Made by a program: the position numbers and the translations under genes
In this document: positions 11,613 to 23,386 of the stretch, one piece after another
Numbering within the stretch: position 1 is the first letter of the stretch
How the letters are laid out: each line of letters opens with the position of its first letter
NCBI GenBank assembly: GCA_012934845.2
Contig: WNNJ02001598.1
Span: forward strand, 103,709 to 167,708
Origin: Pomphorhynchus laevis
Taxonomy: Eukaryota > Acanthocephala > Palaeacanthocephala > Echinorhynchida > Pomphorhynchidae
DNA: 64,000 nucleotides
Direction of reading: 5' to 3'
The notes under the pieces: generated by a model
Databases searched by the model: none
Told to the model about the DNA's origin: nothing
Seen by the model: only the letters and a program-made list of their open reading frames with translations

Positions 11613-12238
11613 GTATCAGAAAGATAAACAGCATGTACGTTTTGTTTCTGAACAAACAATGTTTGTTTAGTATGAACAAAACGAGCAAGGTTCACCGTTT
11701 CGGTGAACTGGTCGGCGAAAGCTGACCTGGATAGACTTAAACGTATCCTGAAGAGAGCTAGATGGGCCCTGGAACGGGATCAGCATATGTCATTGAAAGG
11801 GAAAACCCATGTGCGCCTCTAGGGCACCTGGGCTATCTCGGGATTAGTCTTCTTCTCAAGAGGACGTCCCTCAGAGCAAAGACTAAGGTTTCTGAAACTT
11901 CTCGTCTCCCGTTTACCCAGCATCGTCCGCACTGATTGGATTCTTCGGGTGTGTGTGAAAGACCCCGGGTGGTTCAATCGAAAAGCGGCGTGTTGGGTCG
12001 GTTGGGGGGCTCAGATCCCCATGGATTTGAGGCCAGATTAAAGGAAGACTTCTACGAAGATTCAAGAAACTGATTATTTCATTCTACTGACATATCTGAA
12101 TTGATTTATCTTGTTTATTTAGTAATAAAACCTTTATTTATTTAAAACGAGATACAAAACGTATCAGAAAGATAAACAACATGTACGTTTTGTTTCTGCA
12201 CAAACAATGTTTGTTTAGTATGAACAAAACGAGCAAAG
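11613..12238 (+). repeat. 78-bp direct repeats around a 5'-truncated LINE-A copy
   Basis: Bases 11613-11690 and 12161-12238 are the same 78 bases with three substitutions. Both begin gtatcagaaagataaaca or nearly so and end in acgagcaa. They lie exactly at the two ends of the LINE-A fragment. The simplest reading is an unusually long target-site duplication. Confidence 0.85.
11691..12160 (+). mobile_element. LINE-A family, 5'-truncated copy (last 150 codons plus 3' UTR)
   Basis: The plus strand encodes ADLDRLKRILKRARWALE, then KGKTHVRL, FLKLLVSRLPSIVRTDW and KDPGWFNRKAACWVGW, ending in a stop near 12040. One in-frame stop interrupts it. The 3' UTR ends with cctttatttatttaaaacg. It matches the tail of the old copy at 7.9-8.4 kb but is better preserved. 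Truncation at the 5' end is typical of incomplete target-primed reverse transcription. Confidence 0.88.
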
Positions 12239-12239
12239 T

Positions 12240-13490
12240 TTTGTTTCTAATTGAACTAGCAACAGCTTGCAAAATATTTAAAAAAATAGTATTTTATTGA
12301 CCCTTATACATAATTTCAAATTATAGTCTCATTGATCCTTCTCTAAAATTAAAAACTAGCATTTTTATTTATTTTAAAACTTGAAATATTCGTCGTTAGC
12401 GTTCTATAAAAAAGAAAGTTAAATGAGGAAACTTAACTTTCTTATTAACTTTCTTAACTAACTTTCTCATTGAGGAAAAAAGTTAATTAGAATTGAGAAA
12501 AGAAAGTACGTATTTTATTTTATTTTAAAATAAAATACGTCTGAGAAATAAGCTAGTAGAACGAAATTTGTGGAATTATTAAGATTAGAAGAATTATGAG
12601 GAACGTGGTGTTATTAAATGAATTATAAGGGACTATCATTTACGGAGACGAAAGAGCACTCGAACGGCGGTGTTGATTATTCGTTGTAGGGGTAGGATGA
12701 TGGATTTTGGGAATTGGCGAAAAGGCTAAGGCAGTAATCGATTTTAGGGAAAAGAAGCGATGAAAGAAGAGACATACAAGAACGGAAGTCGATAAGGGGG
12801 CGGATACGCCGGATGTCACGGAGAATTAAGTTAGATGAGTGGACCTTGTCACGGACGAAGGGTTTAATGAATTATAAGGGACTATAATTTAATCAATAAC
12901 CAATAGAAAATTTAGAAAGTGAAAATAGTTAAAATAATTGAAATTTAAGAATGAACAGTTGACTAAGAATCGAAGTGTAAGTGGACTTGTTAGTATTTAA
13001 GAACATCTGAATTGAGAGTGGATGCAGTGAAACTTGATAGTTTGCTGAATAAATATATAGAACATCATCGACAATAAATGTCGACATAATCGACATAATA
13101 AATGTCGATTTCATAACGGAAATCTAGTTGAGTTCGACAAAATAAATGAGCGTCACTCGTGTATTGTATAATATAAAAGTTATAAAGTGAGATGATGTTA
13201 TCTGTTATAGGAAAAGAACGAAAAGTTTATAAATCGATAGTTTTTTGATATTCCTTAATGTACGAATGAATATTAAAATGTCTTTATTATAACTTGAATA
13301 CTAGCTGAAGTCGTTTGGAATCTGTCTTGCATTATCTCTTAAACCACAGTATACAGCTTAAGTCCATAATTAGCACTATTTCATTTGGGACTTTTGCTCT
13401 TGAACTATTTAATTAAAAATTATTTTTTTGTTATAAATCGATTGTTCACTCATTGCTTTATTTATTATTTATTAATGGAATGAGTGAAGT
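12240..13490. other. AT-rich non-coding stretch with small repeats
   Basis: No gene is supported. Bases 12420-12545 are built from repeats of 'aactttctta' and contain an inverted repeat around ttttattttaaaataaaa. A GC-richer patch at 12650-12860 (aacggaagtcgataaggggg) looks like eroded coding sequence of a mobile element but cannot be assigned. The phrase 'gaattataagggacta' flanks this patch on both sides (about 12619 and 12868). Confidence 0.4.
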
Positions 13491-13493
13491 GTA

Positions 13494-14088
13494 TTTATTT
13501 AAGTTAAATTTTAATAGCTTAATGCTATCATTAGGATAGAAAAACAATAAAATGCAATTTTTATACTTTAAATTAATTATGTAAAAATAAATTGTACTTT
13601 AAAATCAATTTGCTAATTATTAGTAATAATTTAACGGAGATAGCTTTTATATTTCAGTAAAAAGTCGAATTTTTAATAACTAACTGCTATCGCCATCAGA
13701 ATGTGTTATTTCTATTTTTAAATTTATTTATAGTACAGAATATGTTCATCAGATAAGTGTGATCAGACACGTATAAAATCATGAGTTCTTGAAATATTAA
13801 GATCAGCTGACTGAATCTACGTATTTTATATGAGATTTTATATAATTAAATAAAGTTAAAATTTAAAATTGAATCTTAAAATAAAGTGATTTTTTATGAA
13901 TTGACTAAATAACAGACGATGTATTATAATAAGGATTAGAGATCATCAGGATTAACTGCTGTGTTATCCGGTTTCGGTTCCTATTCCTCGACCTAACATA
14001 TCAGATACGATTTATTTAAGTGAACTTTCAACAGCTAAATGCTATCATCAGGATACAAAAACAATAAAATACAATTTTTATACTTTAC
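13494..14088. repeat. Direct repeat pair, about 78 bp, 517 bases apart
   Basis: 13494-13571 and 14011-14088 share a 78-base unit running from tttatttaag through gctatcatcaggata to caatttttatacttta. They differ at about a dozen positions. Each contains a small stem-loop (see findings on the CTGATGA/GAAA motif family). PLE-like sequence lies between them. Confidence 0.6.
13790..14005 (-). repeat. PLE-like terminal region, degraded copy
   Basis: The minus strand carries the family end motifs in order: CGAGGAAT, GAAACCGGATAACACAGCAG, CTGATGATCTCTAATCC, then the AT-rich tail ending tacgtagattcagtcagctg. The paired segments seen in better copies are mostly eroded here. Confidence 0.55.
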
Positions 14089-14224
14089 ATAAGATGTTGA
14101 TTAATTATGTCAATTAATTATATAATTAATTAATAACTTATAATGTAATTACATATAATTATTTGATATTAATTTACATTAATTATGTAAATTATATAAG
14201 ATGTTATATAATTTATAATTTATA

Positions 14225-14800
14225 ATAAGTTAAAATTGAAAATTAAAATTTAATATAAAAGTCAATTTTAATAAAAGTTAATTATAAAAGTCAAATTATA
14301 TACGATGTATCAGAATGAGGTGTATAATTCATAAGGAGGAACTGCTTTGCTACCAGCTTTCGGCCCCTAATTCCTCGATCCAACTTAGCAACGGGGCCAA
14401 ATACGTGCTAAGGATGTATTTCCCCTGATTAAATTTGATTATATAGTATCCTATTCTAATACAAAGTTATTATTTAATATCCATCCATAAAAATTTTCCG
14501 CTAATGATTTTAAATTTATTCTTTATATTATTGGGTTGATTTATATATTTCACTATATTCTGTTTGATGGCATTTTTATCGTAACCTAGTTTAAAATATG
14601 TATCTATTAAATTATTTAAATGATTTTAAAGAAAGCCAATATCATTACATATTGTTGCAATTCTTAAAATTTCATTATTAAATGTAATATATTTTATATT
14701 ATATGGTATGCATGAATGCTCATGCAAAAATATGTTTGTAAATTTAAATATGCCATCTTTACGATATAAATTAATAGTAGTTTTAGTTAATGTTAATTTA
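14225..14800 (-). mobile_element. PLE-like fragment: end of the RT ORF plus terminal region
   Basis: The minus strand from 14800 gives a decayed version of the C-terminal RT-ORF peptide better seen at 31942-32304 (NLYRKD, HEHSCIPYNI, ICNDIGFL). The terminal region follows, with GGCCCC, CGAGGAATTAGGGGCC and GAAAGCTGGTAGCAAAGCAG. The layout (RT C-terminus, about 40 bases, structured end) is the same as at 31.9-32.3 kb. Frames are broken. Confidence 0.65.
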
Positions 14801-14819
14801 AAAAACAGGTATAATAAGT

Positions 14820-16555
14820 AAAATATTAAAAAATAAGTAAAAAGAAATAAATTATTTATGCAATTTATTTATTGTTACTTCAATAAATAAAGTATAAATA
14901 AATATAAATAATAAAATATTATAATATTTAATATAAATTAATATACTTCAATAAATTAAGCATATAATTTTACGTGATATTATTTCTATTCCAGAGTCAT
15001 CTGCGTTGAAATTTATAGTTAATAAATATTTGTAAATATATAATTAAAATTTTAAAATAATTAAAAAAATCAGGAAATTTTATATTAAAAACATAAACAT
15101 TTTAAATTCACACACTTTATATTTATCATCAATATCATTATAGTATCATTCTTTAATATATAAAATATCATCTTTATAAATAAATCTTTGTCAATAATTT
15201 TTTATTTAAATAAAAAAATTAAGTAAAAATTTAAATTAAATCTTTTAGTTTGAAATTAATTTCGAAATTGCCTAAGTGAAAAAAATTAAAATGAAACTAT
15301 TTATTTAATTTTAGAATTTATTTAAGAATTTATAAGAATTTGCAACATTTTTATCGAAATTGTTTTATATTAAACATTTAAATCCGACAGATTTGGCGTT
15401 TTTAATTTTAATAAAAGGAATCTAATGATTATAAATGACGTTAGGATTATTACATGCAAAAAATAAAAATAAAATATCCCCCATATAGGCTTTTCGATCG
15501 TATCATATTTATTACTACTGAATGGGTCATCAATGTGGCCAGTAGCTACACGATTTTGCAAATATCCCATGAGAGTGAGTCATGCTTTATCGTATGCCGG
15601 TATCACGCTATCTGTGTGCTTGAACCACATAAATCAATGAAGCGGTTCGACATGACAGCACCCATTTGTTACCATATTGTCCTCGTCTCAGTTTTCCATT
15701 GGTGAAATATTAAGGGCGAGCTAATAACTTGTTTAAAGAATTTAGTCAAAGTTTATTTGCCTGTTACGCCCACAAGTAGATAGGAAATTACCAAAAACGT
15801 TTTCATAGAAAATTGTATTGCCATAAGTAATACATTAATTGATCATATATCAAAAATAATCCAAAGCATTTTGCGAAATTTGGTTTGACCCATATCTCAG
15901 CCCAGCATGTCCGATTGACAATTTTTCAAATATATGGTATTTCCATATTACTTTTAAAGATCCGCCTAATTTTTCACATCAAGTATATTTATTTTACTAT
16001 TTGTTTTCAGGGTAAAAATGTGAACCATAATTCTTCCGCGAAATGCTGTTCTTATAAACTAATGCTTATATTTTATGTATTTATACAATTTTATGTATTT
16101 ATACATTGGCATAAATAGTTCCCCTATGTTCACGGGTGCAAAATTGAATTGTTGACAAATTTTGTTACTTTTGAGTATTTTCTATTTATAAACGTTATTA
16201 TTTGAACGATGACATTGAGACAGAGTTTAAAACTATATTGTGTAAAACTTATTTTTTTTAAGATTAAAGCCACTAATATCTGCCCTTTTAACTCCGTAGA
16301 TATTCCAACAATAATACGCTATATTTCAGTATTGGTTATCTCATTATATCAGTGTTGGGTCAGTAACTGATGTGCTGAACCAATAATGAAATGTTGCGCT
16401 TTACTTTATTCGATATGAACACAATTATATTCACTTGCTATTTCTGAGTATCCGGTAAAAGTTATAAATATTCCTTTGTTTAAGCATTTTCAATATGTTT
16501 GTTTTTAATCAATTTTAATCAAGGCATTTGATTTACTAATGCATTAATTGATTAT
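14820..16555. other. AT-rich non-coding stretch, likely intronic
   Basis: Nothing coding is supported. 15480-15720 is less AT-rich and has a short open frame on each strand, without recognisable motifs. If the exons at 5.8-6.1 kb and 16.56 kb belong together, this is part of a 10.4-kb intron. Confidence 0.3.
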
Positions 16556-16557
16556 AG

Positions 16558-16640
16558 GCTCAGTTGTTCATTTAAAGAATGGAATGGTTTGGATACTGTT
16601 CACTTTGCATTTCCTTGCAGCGTTAATTGATGGAATATAC
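16558..16640 (+). CDS. Probable third exon of the membrane-protein gene begun at 5773
   Basis: The exon follows an acceptor (gattatag, ending 16557) and ends TAC|GTAAGC. Exon b ends with one base of a Gly codon, and this exon supplies the other two. It continues the frame with SVVHLKNGMVWILFTLHFLA and ALIDGIY, another clear membrane segment. Supporting facts are the phase match, consensus splice sites and hydrophobic continuity. Against it is the large gap filled with transposon debris. I found no convincing next exon. Confidence 0.4.
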
Positions 16641-17154
16641 GTAAGCAAAACTCTGGAGTATGTTGGTTTAGATCACAGAACAAAATCTGAAGAGAAAGGG
16701 AATTAGAAGAAAAAGAAAATCGAAGTATATACAGCGTTTTGATAACTTATCGAAGTTATCGAAGTTGATAGTCCACAACGTTTTGGAGTATTTTATAAAA
16801 AATAATTTTCTTAAATTTAGTGTAAACCACATTATGTTCAAAATGTACGGCATTTTTTGAAAATCAGATTCTTGTTATGAGAAAAATTTATATTTTATGA
16901 TATTTGTAGGGTAATCTCAAAAGACTTCTGTTAGTGGTGTAACACTTATGTTACACCGCTTAAAGTGCGAAAGCAAAAATTAGAGTTTCTGAAAGAATGA
17001 ATCACGAAAATCATTCAAAGTAAATACGCAATCGATGCTGCTTTAAAATATTTAGTTTCGCACGCAAAAATACATATAATTGTGGAATAAAAAAGGTAAG
17101 GACTCCAAATGTCCATAATTATATTTCTAAAATTGGTTTTTCACATTAAGAAAA

Positions 17155-17525
17155 ACAATATGTTTGTTTTGTTAAAAAGTTCTGGCTGCTGATTGTGTGA
17201 GACCCGGAAAATTAAAATGACATCTTGAAGCTATGAGTTTTTCGTACGTTGGTAAGCTTCAAGAATGTTTACAAAGTGAATCGGAGGAGTTAGCTAAACA
17301 GTTCAAAAAATAGTTCATATTCCATCAAATGCATTACTAGCATAATATTTAGTGTCTTGCAGAGTCGCAAAGTGTAAACGCTTATTTACAATAGCAGAAA
17401 CCTTAGTTTTGCCAGCAGCTATTGATTTGGTGAAAACAATGTTTGATGAATAACATGTAAAACAGCTGCGACAAATACGGCTTACTGATATTAAAATTGG
17501 TAGAATAATTGATAAATAAATACTC
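17155..17525 (+). pseudogene. hAT transposase remnant (ZBED5-like), BED-finger end
   Basis: Frames change but the plus strand spells a degenerate BED-finger entry, then RPGKLK-x-HLEAMSF, KLQECLQSESEELAKQFKK, VAKCKRLFTIAETLVLPAAI and DLVKTMFDE, VKQLRQIRLTDIKIGRIIDK. This is the conserved N-terminal half of ZBED5-type hAT transposases. Several stops are present and no inverted repeats were found around it. Confidence 0.8.
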
Positions 17526-17689
17526 GAGTGGGGACTTTAACATTGTTCATACAAGTATGTGATGTGACTGTTATATCAAGTAGTTACGCACCTTTAATTG
17601 CAAATATTTGATTTATTGAAGACATTACATAACATTCACTTGAATAAACAAATTAAAATAAATATAAAATTAGTGCATTGCTTTCATTG

Positions 17690-17945
17690 ATTCGGAGGTC
17701 GAATTGTGGAAGCAGTGCACGAACAAGACGTTACTAAATATCACGGTCCTAAGTGGTTGACCAGACTTCCCTTTCCGATAGTCCTAAACGTTCTTTGGCA
17801 AGATGAAGAATTTGATCTCTCCACTTATACCGAAGTCCCTAGTGGCCTTCGTCCATAAATTCTAACATTAAACACTTCACAGTGAATACGCCTCTTAGCC
17901 ATCTTGATAACGTGACTTTGCAACCTCAGCTGACTTTCTTCAATT
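17690..17945 (-). pseudogene. RTE-like LINE 3' end, decayed
   Basis: On the minus strand, fragments read LRLQSHVIKMAKRR, EVFNVRIYGRRPLGTS, then in a shifted frame RDQI-x-AKERLGLSEREVW and a degenerate DRD-x-WR. This is the C-terminal signature of RTE-type ORF2 proteins (HV-x-R, GRRP-G, W-D, D-R-x-W). Stops and shifts are present. Confidence 0.6.
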
Positions 17946-18679
17946 TGGTTATATCGACTCTTAAATTTATAAACATGCTTACTTATTTTTATCGATAAAA
18001 CGAAGGGAGCAAAGAAACGACATTTCTTAAGAAAATGCTTTTAGTAACGTTTATGAAGGAAACGACTAATTATTCAATTAACTCTATATTTGAAATAAAA
18101 ATTAAGAATGCATCACTAAATTAGTTGAAGATCCGTATTTTCATTCAAAATATAATTTTAGACTAAATTAAAATACAAAATATGATTTAAAAGTTCTTTT
18201 TTAAATTTATTATGAAGAAATTGGAAATGTTTTGAATGCATCGATAACTTAATAATGCATTAAAATATGCTTTAAAAATGCAAACTTGATTGAATTATCT
18301 ATTGATACTACATTAAAAAATTTCAGACTGTATTTGATTCAATTCTAGTTAAATCTTCATACAAAATATAATACTCTGTCAAACAAAGTTTGAAATTACC
18401 TATGAGGTTCGAAGCGTTATATATAACTTTGAGCTCGTTTAGTTGTAGAAAAAGCTACGATTAGCTATACCGTTACTAGCACCAAAATTTGACGTCCTTA
18501 AAAACAACATTTATCTCATTAAAAATAATACAGAGTTTTATTTCCCGTTCCGCCTTTCGGCTGGGCAAATAATTACAAAATAGGAAATTAGTCAGAATCA
18601 ACAAAATTTGAAGTATACATATTGTCTTCTTAATGCGTCGTTTTTTTTGATCAATGACGAAGATCATTAATCTCTTGAA

Positions 18680-18780
18680 GTGACATAAGGCTGAGTTGAG
18701 GGCAGGCTAGAGCATGGAGCAATGCATCACAGGAAGAAGCACAGAAGCGGCATATACAAGAAGAAAAATAATAAAATTTG
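18680..18780 (+). repeat. Probable 3' tail of an RTE-like LINE
   Basis: The phrase gcatggagcaatgcatcaca followed by agcacagaagcggcatatac and an 'aagaagaaaaataataaaa' tail resembles the low-complexity 3' ends of RTE elements. Only the tail is present. Identification is by general resemblance. Confidence 0.3.
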
Positions 18781-19605
18781 TTTTGTATTTTTTCAGGAGC
18801 AAAGTTTTTTTTATTATTTTATAAAATAATGGGCGGACGGTGCTAAATGTTTAAATATTTTTTACAATAGCGTAGTAACATCAAGTTTATAAACTATTGG
18901 CTTAGAGTATTGTAATTTTAAATACATTACCGTATATTTTTATGTACAAACGTTTATCCGGTAAAACAAGGGAATCCCCATAGAATTAATATAAATTTCA
19001 ATATGAAAATCATTCACTGAACCTGCGTATTCTGAGTTAAGGTTAGGAGTAGACACAATAAAACAGTTAAGTCATTATTCCAATTACTAATCGCGTAGGA
19101 CGCAATCCTATCGCTGCTAATTTAAACTCTAAGGACAAATAACGTACAATGATTTGTAGATGTTAATGCACCCGCATGCCCTCGCTTTTGTCATTAATCC
19201 CCTCAAATAGTTCAATATTCAACCTTGAACTTGAAGTTGGCTTTGTAATTTAAATCAAAAAATCTAGAAGAATGAATATAACCGACTTTTTAGAATAAGA
19301 AGTTCGTTTTTAAACTTCCTACATGTATTCCAATTGTTACCGACATAAGCATTGAAGATACCCAGTAAAACAAGCGAATCCCCTCGTTTATTTGTTTATT
19401 ATTTAAAAGTAATTTTATAATGATTTTTGGAGAGTTATAACATGTCAATTTTTACAGAGCTAACTTATGCAAATTAATAAATCTACAAACTAAAAAAGTG
19501 GCAATTCTGAATATTTTCACCAAAAGGAGACAATATGTTAAAATGGATACAAAATAAGATTGTCTACTTGACATATACAATTTAACGTATTGACTGTGCC
19601 CTGAA

Positions 19606-21325
19606 TAATTGCTACTTCCAAATTTCATCGCTTCCAAATTTTGCTACTTCCAAAATTCACTAATTCCAAATGCTTTTATCCAAAAACATTTTTCCACAAA
19701 ATAATGTTAAGAAATATATTATGGCTACCTTCGAGGTAAGGGAAAAGTGTTGCAATAATTGATAACTATATCTTTTATTATAAGTTAAGATGTCATATAA
19801 ACAAGCAATTATGGAAATGCAGCAATGATTTGTGTTCAGTAACCGCTATTTCTATCAAATTAAATAGGTAAATAATTAAGAAAATTACGACGATTAGTGC
19901 GATTCCTTCTTGGCCAAAAAAGAAGAATAATATTTGAGGCAGGACGGTGACAATTCTCTGATGCATAAACGTATTGAAGAAATACTCAATATAGTGATCA
20001 TTGGTAATGTTGACATTATAAGAAGATTTTCAGGTTTTAATTGTCTTCGTATTTTTATGGATGGTACATTTAAGTCTTCTTCTCCCAACTTTTAATTACT
20101 ATATATATTATGCATTGCGTTGCTAATGGCTAGTTCTTTTTTTGATGTTTAGCTTTATATTTTCAATGGCGGAATCTGCATATGTTTATATGCTAAGAAA
20201 GTTGTTGGATATATTAGAAAACAAAGCTATCCGTTTTTATCCCTATAAAGTTCAAATTGATTTCGAATTAGAGGCGTCGAATGCATTAAATTAAGTATTA
20301 CCTACGGCTTCTATCAGTTGATGCTTTTTTCCCTTCGGACAATGCTTAATGAGGAAGCTGAACATCCTTGGACTAAGAAAACGTTTTAATAAAAATTATA
20401 ATTTTAAATATGCTTTTCAATTGATTAGTACTCTTGCTTTAATGCCTTTTTCTCTTATTGATGAAAGATGGAAAATAAATTAAAGATTCCGAGAGTAGAT
20501 CCAATAATTAAAGAGCTTCTAAATTAAATCTAATAGTACATTGTTTCACATAATTCGGTTTTTAGTAGAGATGTATGGTATCATAGCAGCAACCTTAATG
20601 ATAGGACAAACAATGCATGTGAGGGTTTCCATGCCAAATTGAATAGATCTTTGAATAAGTCTAGCCAATCGTTCTTTGAAATTGTGGATAAAACAAAAAA
20701 AAACTATAATATGCAGTGAGGAAGAGTTATCTCGCATATTAGCTGTAGGAAAGGCAAAACCAAAGAAGTATGTGAGGGCTTTCATGTATTGTAGTGAGGC
20801 AGAGTTATATCACATATAATCTGGAGATAAGACAAAACCAAATAATAAAAAGTATGTATGGTCGCATAACAACATCGTAATGTTGCTTCAAAATTTTAAC
20901 TATGACTCATCAGTCATCACTATGACTCTTCGGTGCCAGTTCCCTCCCACTGCTGGATGCAGAGGAGGACTAGCAGACGGCTCTATCAAAGAATCACGTG
21001 AATGATACACTAGAAAATTTCTAGTGACATCATCATTGAGTGCTGAATTAGTACTACCGCTTCACCAAATAGGATCATAAGCGCAAAAGCACTGGCAAAT
21101 GCCAGTGCAAAGTATCTATATATCGGCTTACTTCTAATATGAAGAATAATTTCTCAAATGATTCCGCATAAATTTGTGTAATCATATAAGCCAGACGCGG
21201 AAGAACAACGAAATTGTTTTATACAACTTCGTTATAGTTGTTTTAGTTCTTTTTATATTCTTATTTAAATTTTGGAAGTAGCGAAATTTGAAAGTAGTCA
21301 AATTAGGAAGTAGCGAAATTTGGAA
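19606..21325 (+). mobile_element. MULE (Mutator-like) DNA transposon with subrepeat-bearing inverted ends
   Basis: Left end 19606-19672 and right end 21268-21325 are inverted copies made of two or three units close to TTTGGAAGTAGCGAAA. Between them lies a decayed MULE transposase on the plus strand. A GC-richer island at 20930-21120 near the right end is unexplained. Outer boundaries and target duplication could not be fixed exactly because the ends are eroded. Confidence 0.7.
20060..20740 (+). pseudogene. MULE transposase, decayed
   Basis: DGTFKSSSPNF (first catalytic Asp) is at 20060. After a frame change comes AESAYVYMLRKLLDILENK, then IDFELEASNAL (second Asp), CFFPFGQCLMRKLNILGL (the CFFH-x-SQ block, with Pro for His) and FQLISTLALMPF. 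After another shift comes WYHSSNLNDRTNNACEGFHA, the RTNN-E-H block near the end of the domain. These blocks occur in the order expected for MULE transposases. At least two stops and two frame changes make it inactive. Confidence 0.85.
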
Positions 21326-21329
21326 AAGA

Positions 21330-22395
21330 GGGCCGTAATCTTTTTGAATTTGGGTGAATTTCAAAATATTAATCTCAAAAGAATTCTATAAGTGTTGTAC
21401 ACTACGATCATTTGTAAATGATCGTAGTGTATATTGTGAATGTTTTACACTGAGATTCTTCCGTACGTTTTGGGTTGACTGTTTTCGTTGAAATTAGTTT
21501 TAGCGATTGTATTTTTTAACTAATGATAAATTTGTGACAGTTGAAAATTCGAATAAAATGTTCTCTTCTTGCAGTAATACAAAAAAACTGAGATATAATA
21601 CTAAATAAAACAACGAGAAATAATGCCAAAGATTGCAATACCAAAAAAACAACAACTTATCTGTTCAAAAGCCAATCGTTAATATTATTATATTAATATT
21701 ATAACACGTATACTTATTCATGATGACTTATTAATAATCTGTCACTGTGTGTTTTGCTATCAATCACGTGTTCACTTTTACAGGTATTTACATGTCAACA
21801 CTTATTCAGATTACCATTGAAATAAGCGGTATGATTGTTGCCAGTGTGGTACAGTGAGATTCTTCCGTGTTTTATGTAAGGACAGTTTCTGTTAGAATGT
21901 GCAGTTTTTGAGTGGTTATGTTAACTTATTATGATTCTGCGACACAGTCAAAAATTTGAATAAAATGTTCTTTTCTTGCAATAATTTAAAAGAAAACAAT
22001 GAGAACCTAATTTAGAACAAATTTTCATAAATTCATTTAAGATATATTTCTTATAATATCAACTGAAGGGATCATAAGATCATTAGATAAGTGTGGGTAA
22101 TTTATGAATTTTTAGGAGGTTAAGAAGCTTGAAGTATACCTTAACTGGTTCTATCTCAAAATCACATCGATTTATTTTAATTTTTCAAATATTTAAAATT
22201 AAACACTTGCACAGGTTTTTATTAGTCTAATTATAAAAATGATAACTTGTAATATCATAAAGTTATAATATAATATTCTAATAAGATATGTAGTATATAT
22301 TAGGATATCCTTAATATCCTAAGATAAACATATTTTACTTTAATTTGTGATATAACCACAATTTATAATTTTAAGAGCAGCTTCTTTAATATTAT
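21330..22395. other. AT-rich stretch with a diverged ~140-bp direct repeat
   Basis: About 21450-21590 and 21850-21985 both start with ttcttccgt and both end near aataaaatgttctcttcttgca. They look like two old copies of one unit. No coding potential was seen. Confidence 0.4.
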
Positions 22396-22397
22396 TT

Positions 22398-22920
22398 ATA
22401 TATTGCTTTTAAGAACAGTTTAAATTTTTCAAATAGATCATAACAAAAATTTAATTAAAAATAAGTGAATGTCTTTATTGTCTTAATTGTTCGCGCTGCA
22501 GAGTTCATATCAACAATAAAATCAAAGTTGGTTTGATATAACTACAATTTGTGACGACGACATATGATTTATTTAATTAGTTTAGCTTATCTTCGAAGTA
22601 ATGGGTATACGTATGATTGAACTAACACGTTATATGCTTCAATTGACTTTTTATTTATACCCGTAGACAACAGCAAGTTTGCAATATCAGAATTCTAAAC
22701 ATTTAAATATTTTATATTCCAGAAGTAACTTAAAAGTTAAATATCTATCAAATAAAAATATGGTGCGAATTTAAAAAAACTAATGTATTTAGCAAAAATG
22801 TATAAATATAATTTCAGATTTTAATGATTTAAACAATTAATCTTTCATGTTTAAATCATTAGAATCTAAAATTATTACATGGAATTCTAGTAAAAAAAAC
22901 GGATCACAACATATGGTTTA
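22398..22920 (+). repeat. Left copy of a ~520-bp direct repeat flanking the TGF-beta-like gene
   Basis: Starts at aagaacagtttaaattt and ends at cacaacatatggttta. The copy at 25748-26269 differs at about four substitutions and one base in an A-run, so the two are about 99% identical. No long ORF, no TG...CA ends and no target duplication were seen. The copies are in the same orientation, 3.35 kb apart. Confidence 0.9.
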
Positions 22921-23386
22921 TATTTGAAAATATATTTTACAAATTATAATTTATAATTTCTTAAAGTAAGATGACTAATAATTATTAATAATTAGGTAAT
23001 TTAAATTTCTTAAATACCTCAAGATAATTATTATCTTATGCGATAACATACAATAAAAAATAATTGATTAATTACACTTTTAATAATTGATTAAATATTG
23101 TAATTTGATTATAATTATTGATTAAATATATTTATTGGTAAATTACTAAGAGTAAATTACTCTTTTATAAATTACTTTGAAATTATAGTTACAAATATAT
23201 TTTAAAAGTTTTCTCTTTTATAAATTACTTTTAAATTATAGTTGAAAATATATATATTTTAAAAATTATAACTTAAAAGTTTTATACTACAAACGATAGC
23301 ACAAATGACAAAATACACTTAAGTAATAAATAATATCTGTACAGTATGCAGACACAAGTACACCGAATATACAAATCGTTACTGTG

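Noticed and set aside
20153-20248. Good-looking last exon (acceptor gatgtttag, LYIFNGGICICLYAKKV) that fits in phase after the exon at 16558
   Set aside because: The same bases in another frame encode the MULE transposase block AESAYVYMLRKLLDILENK, which is far better supported. The exon reading is a shadow.
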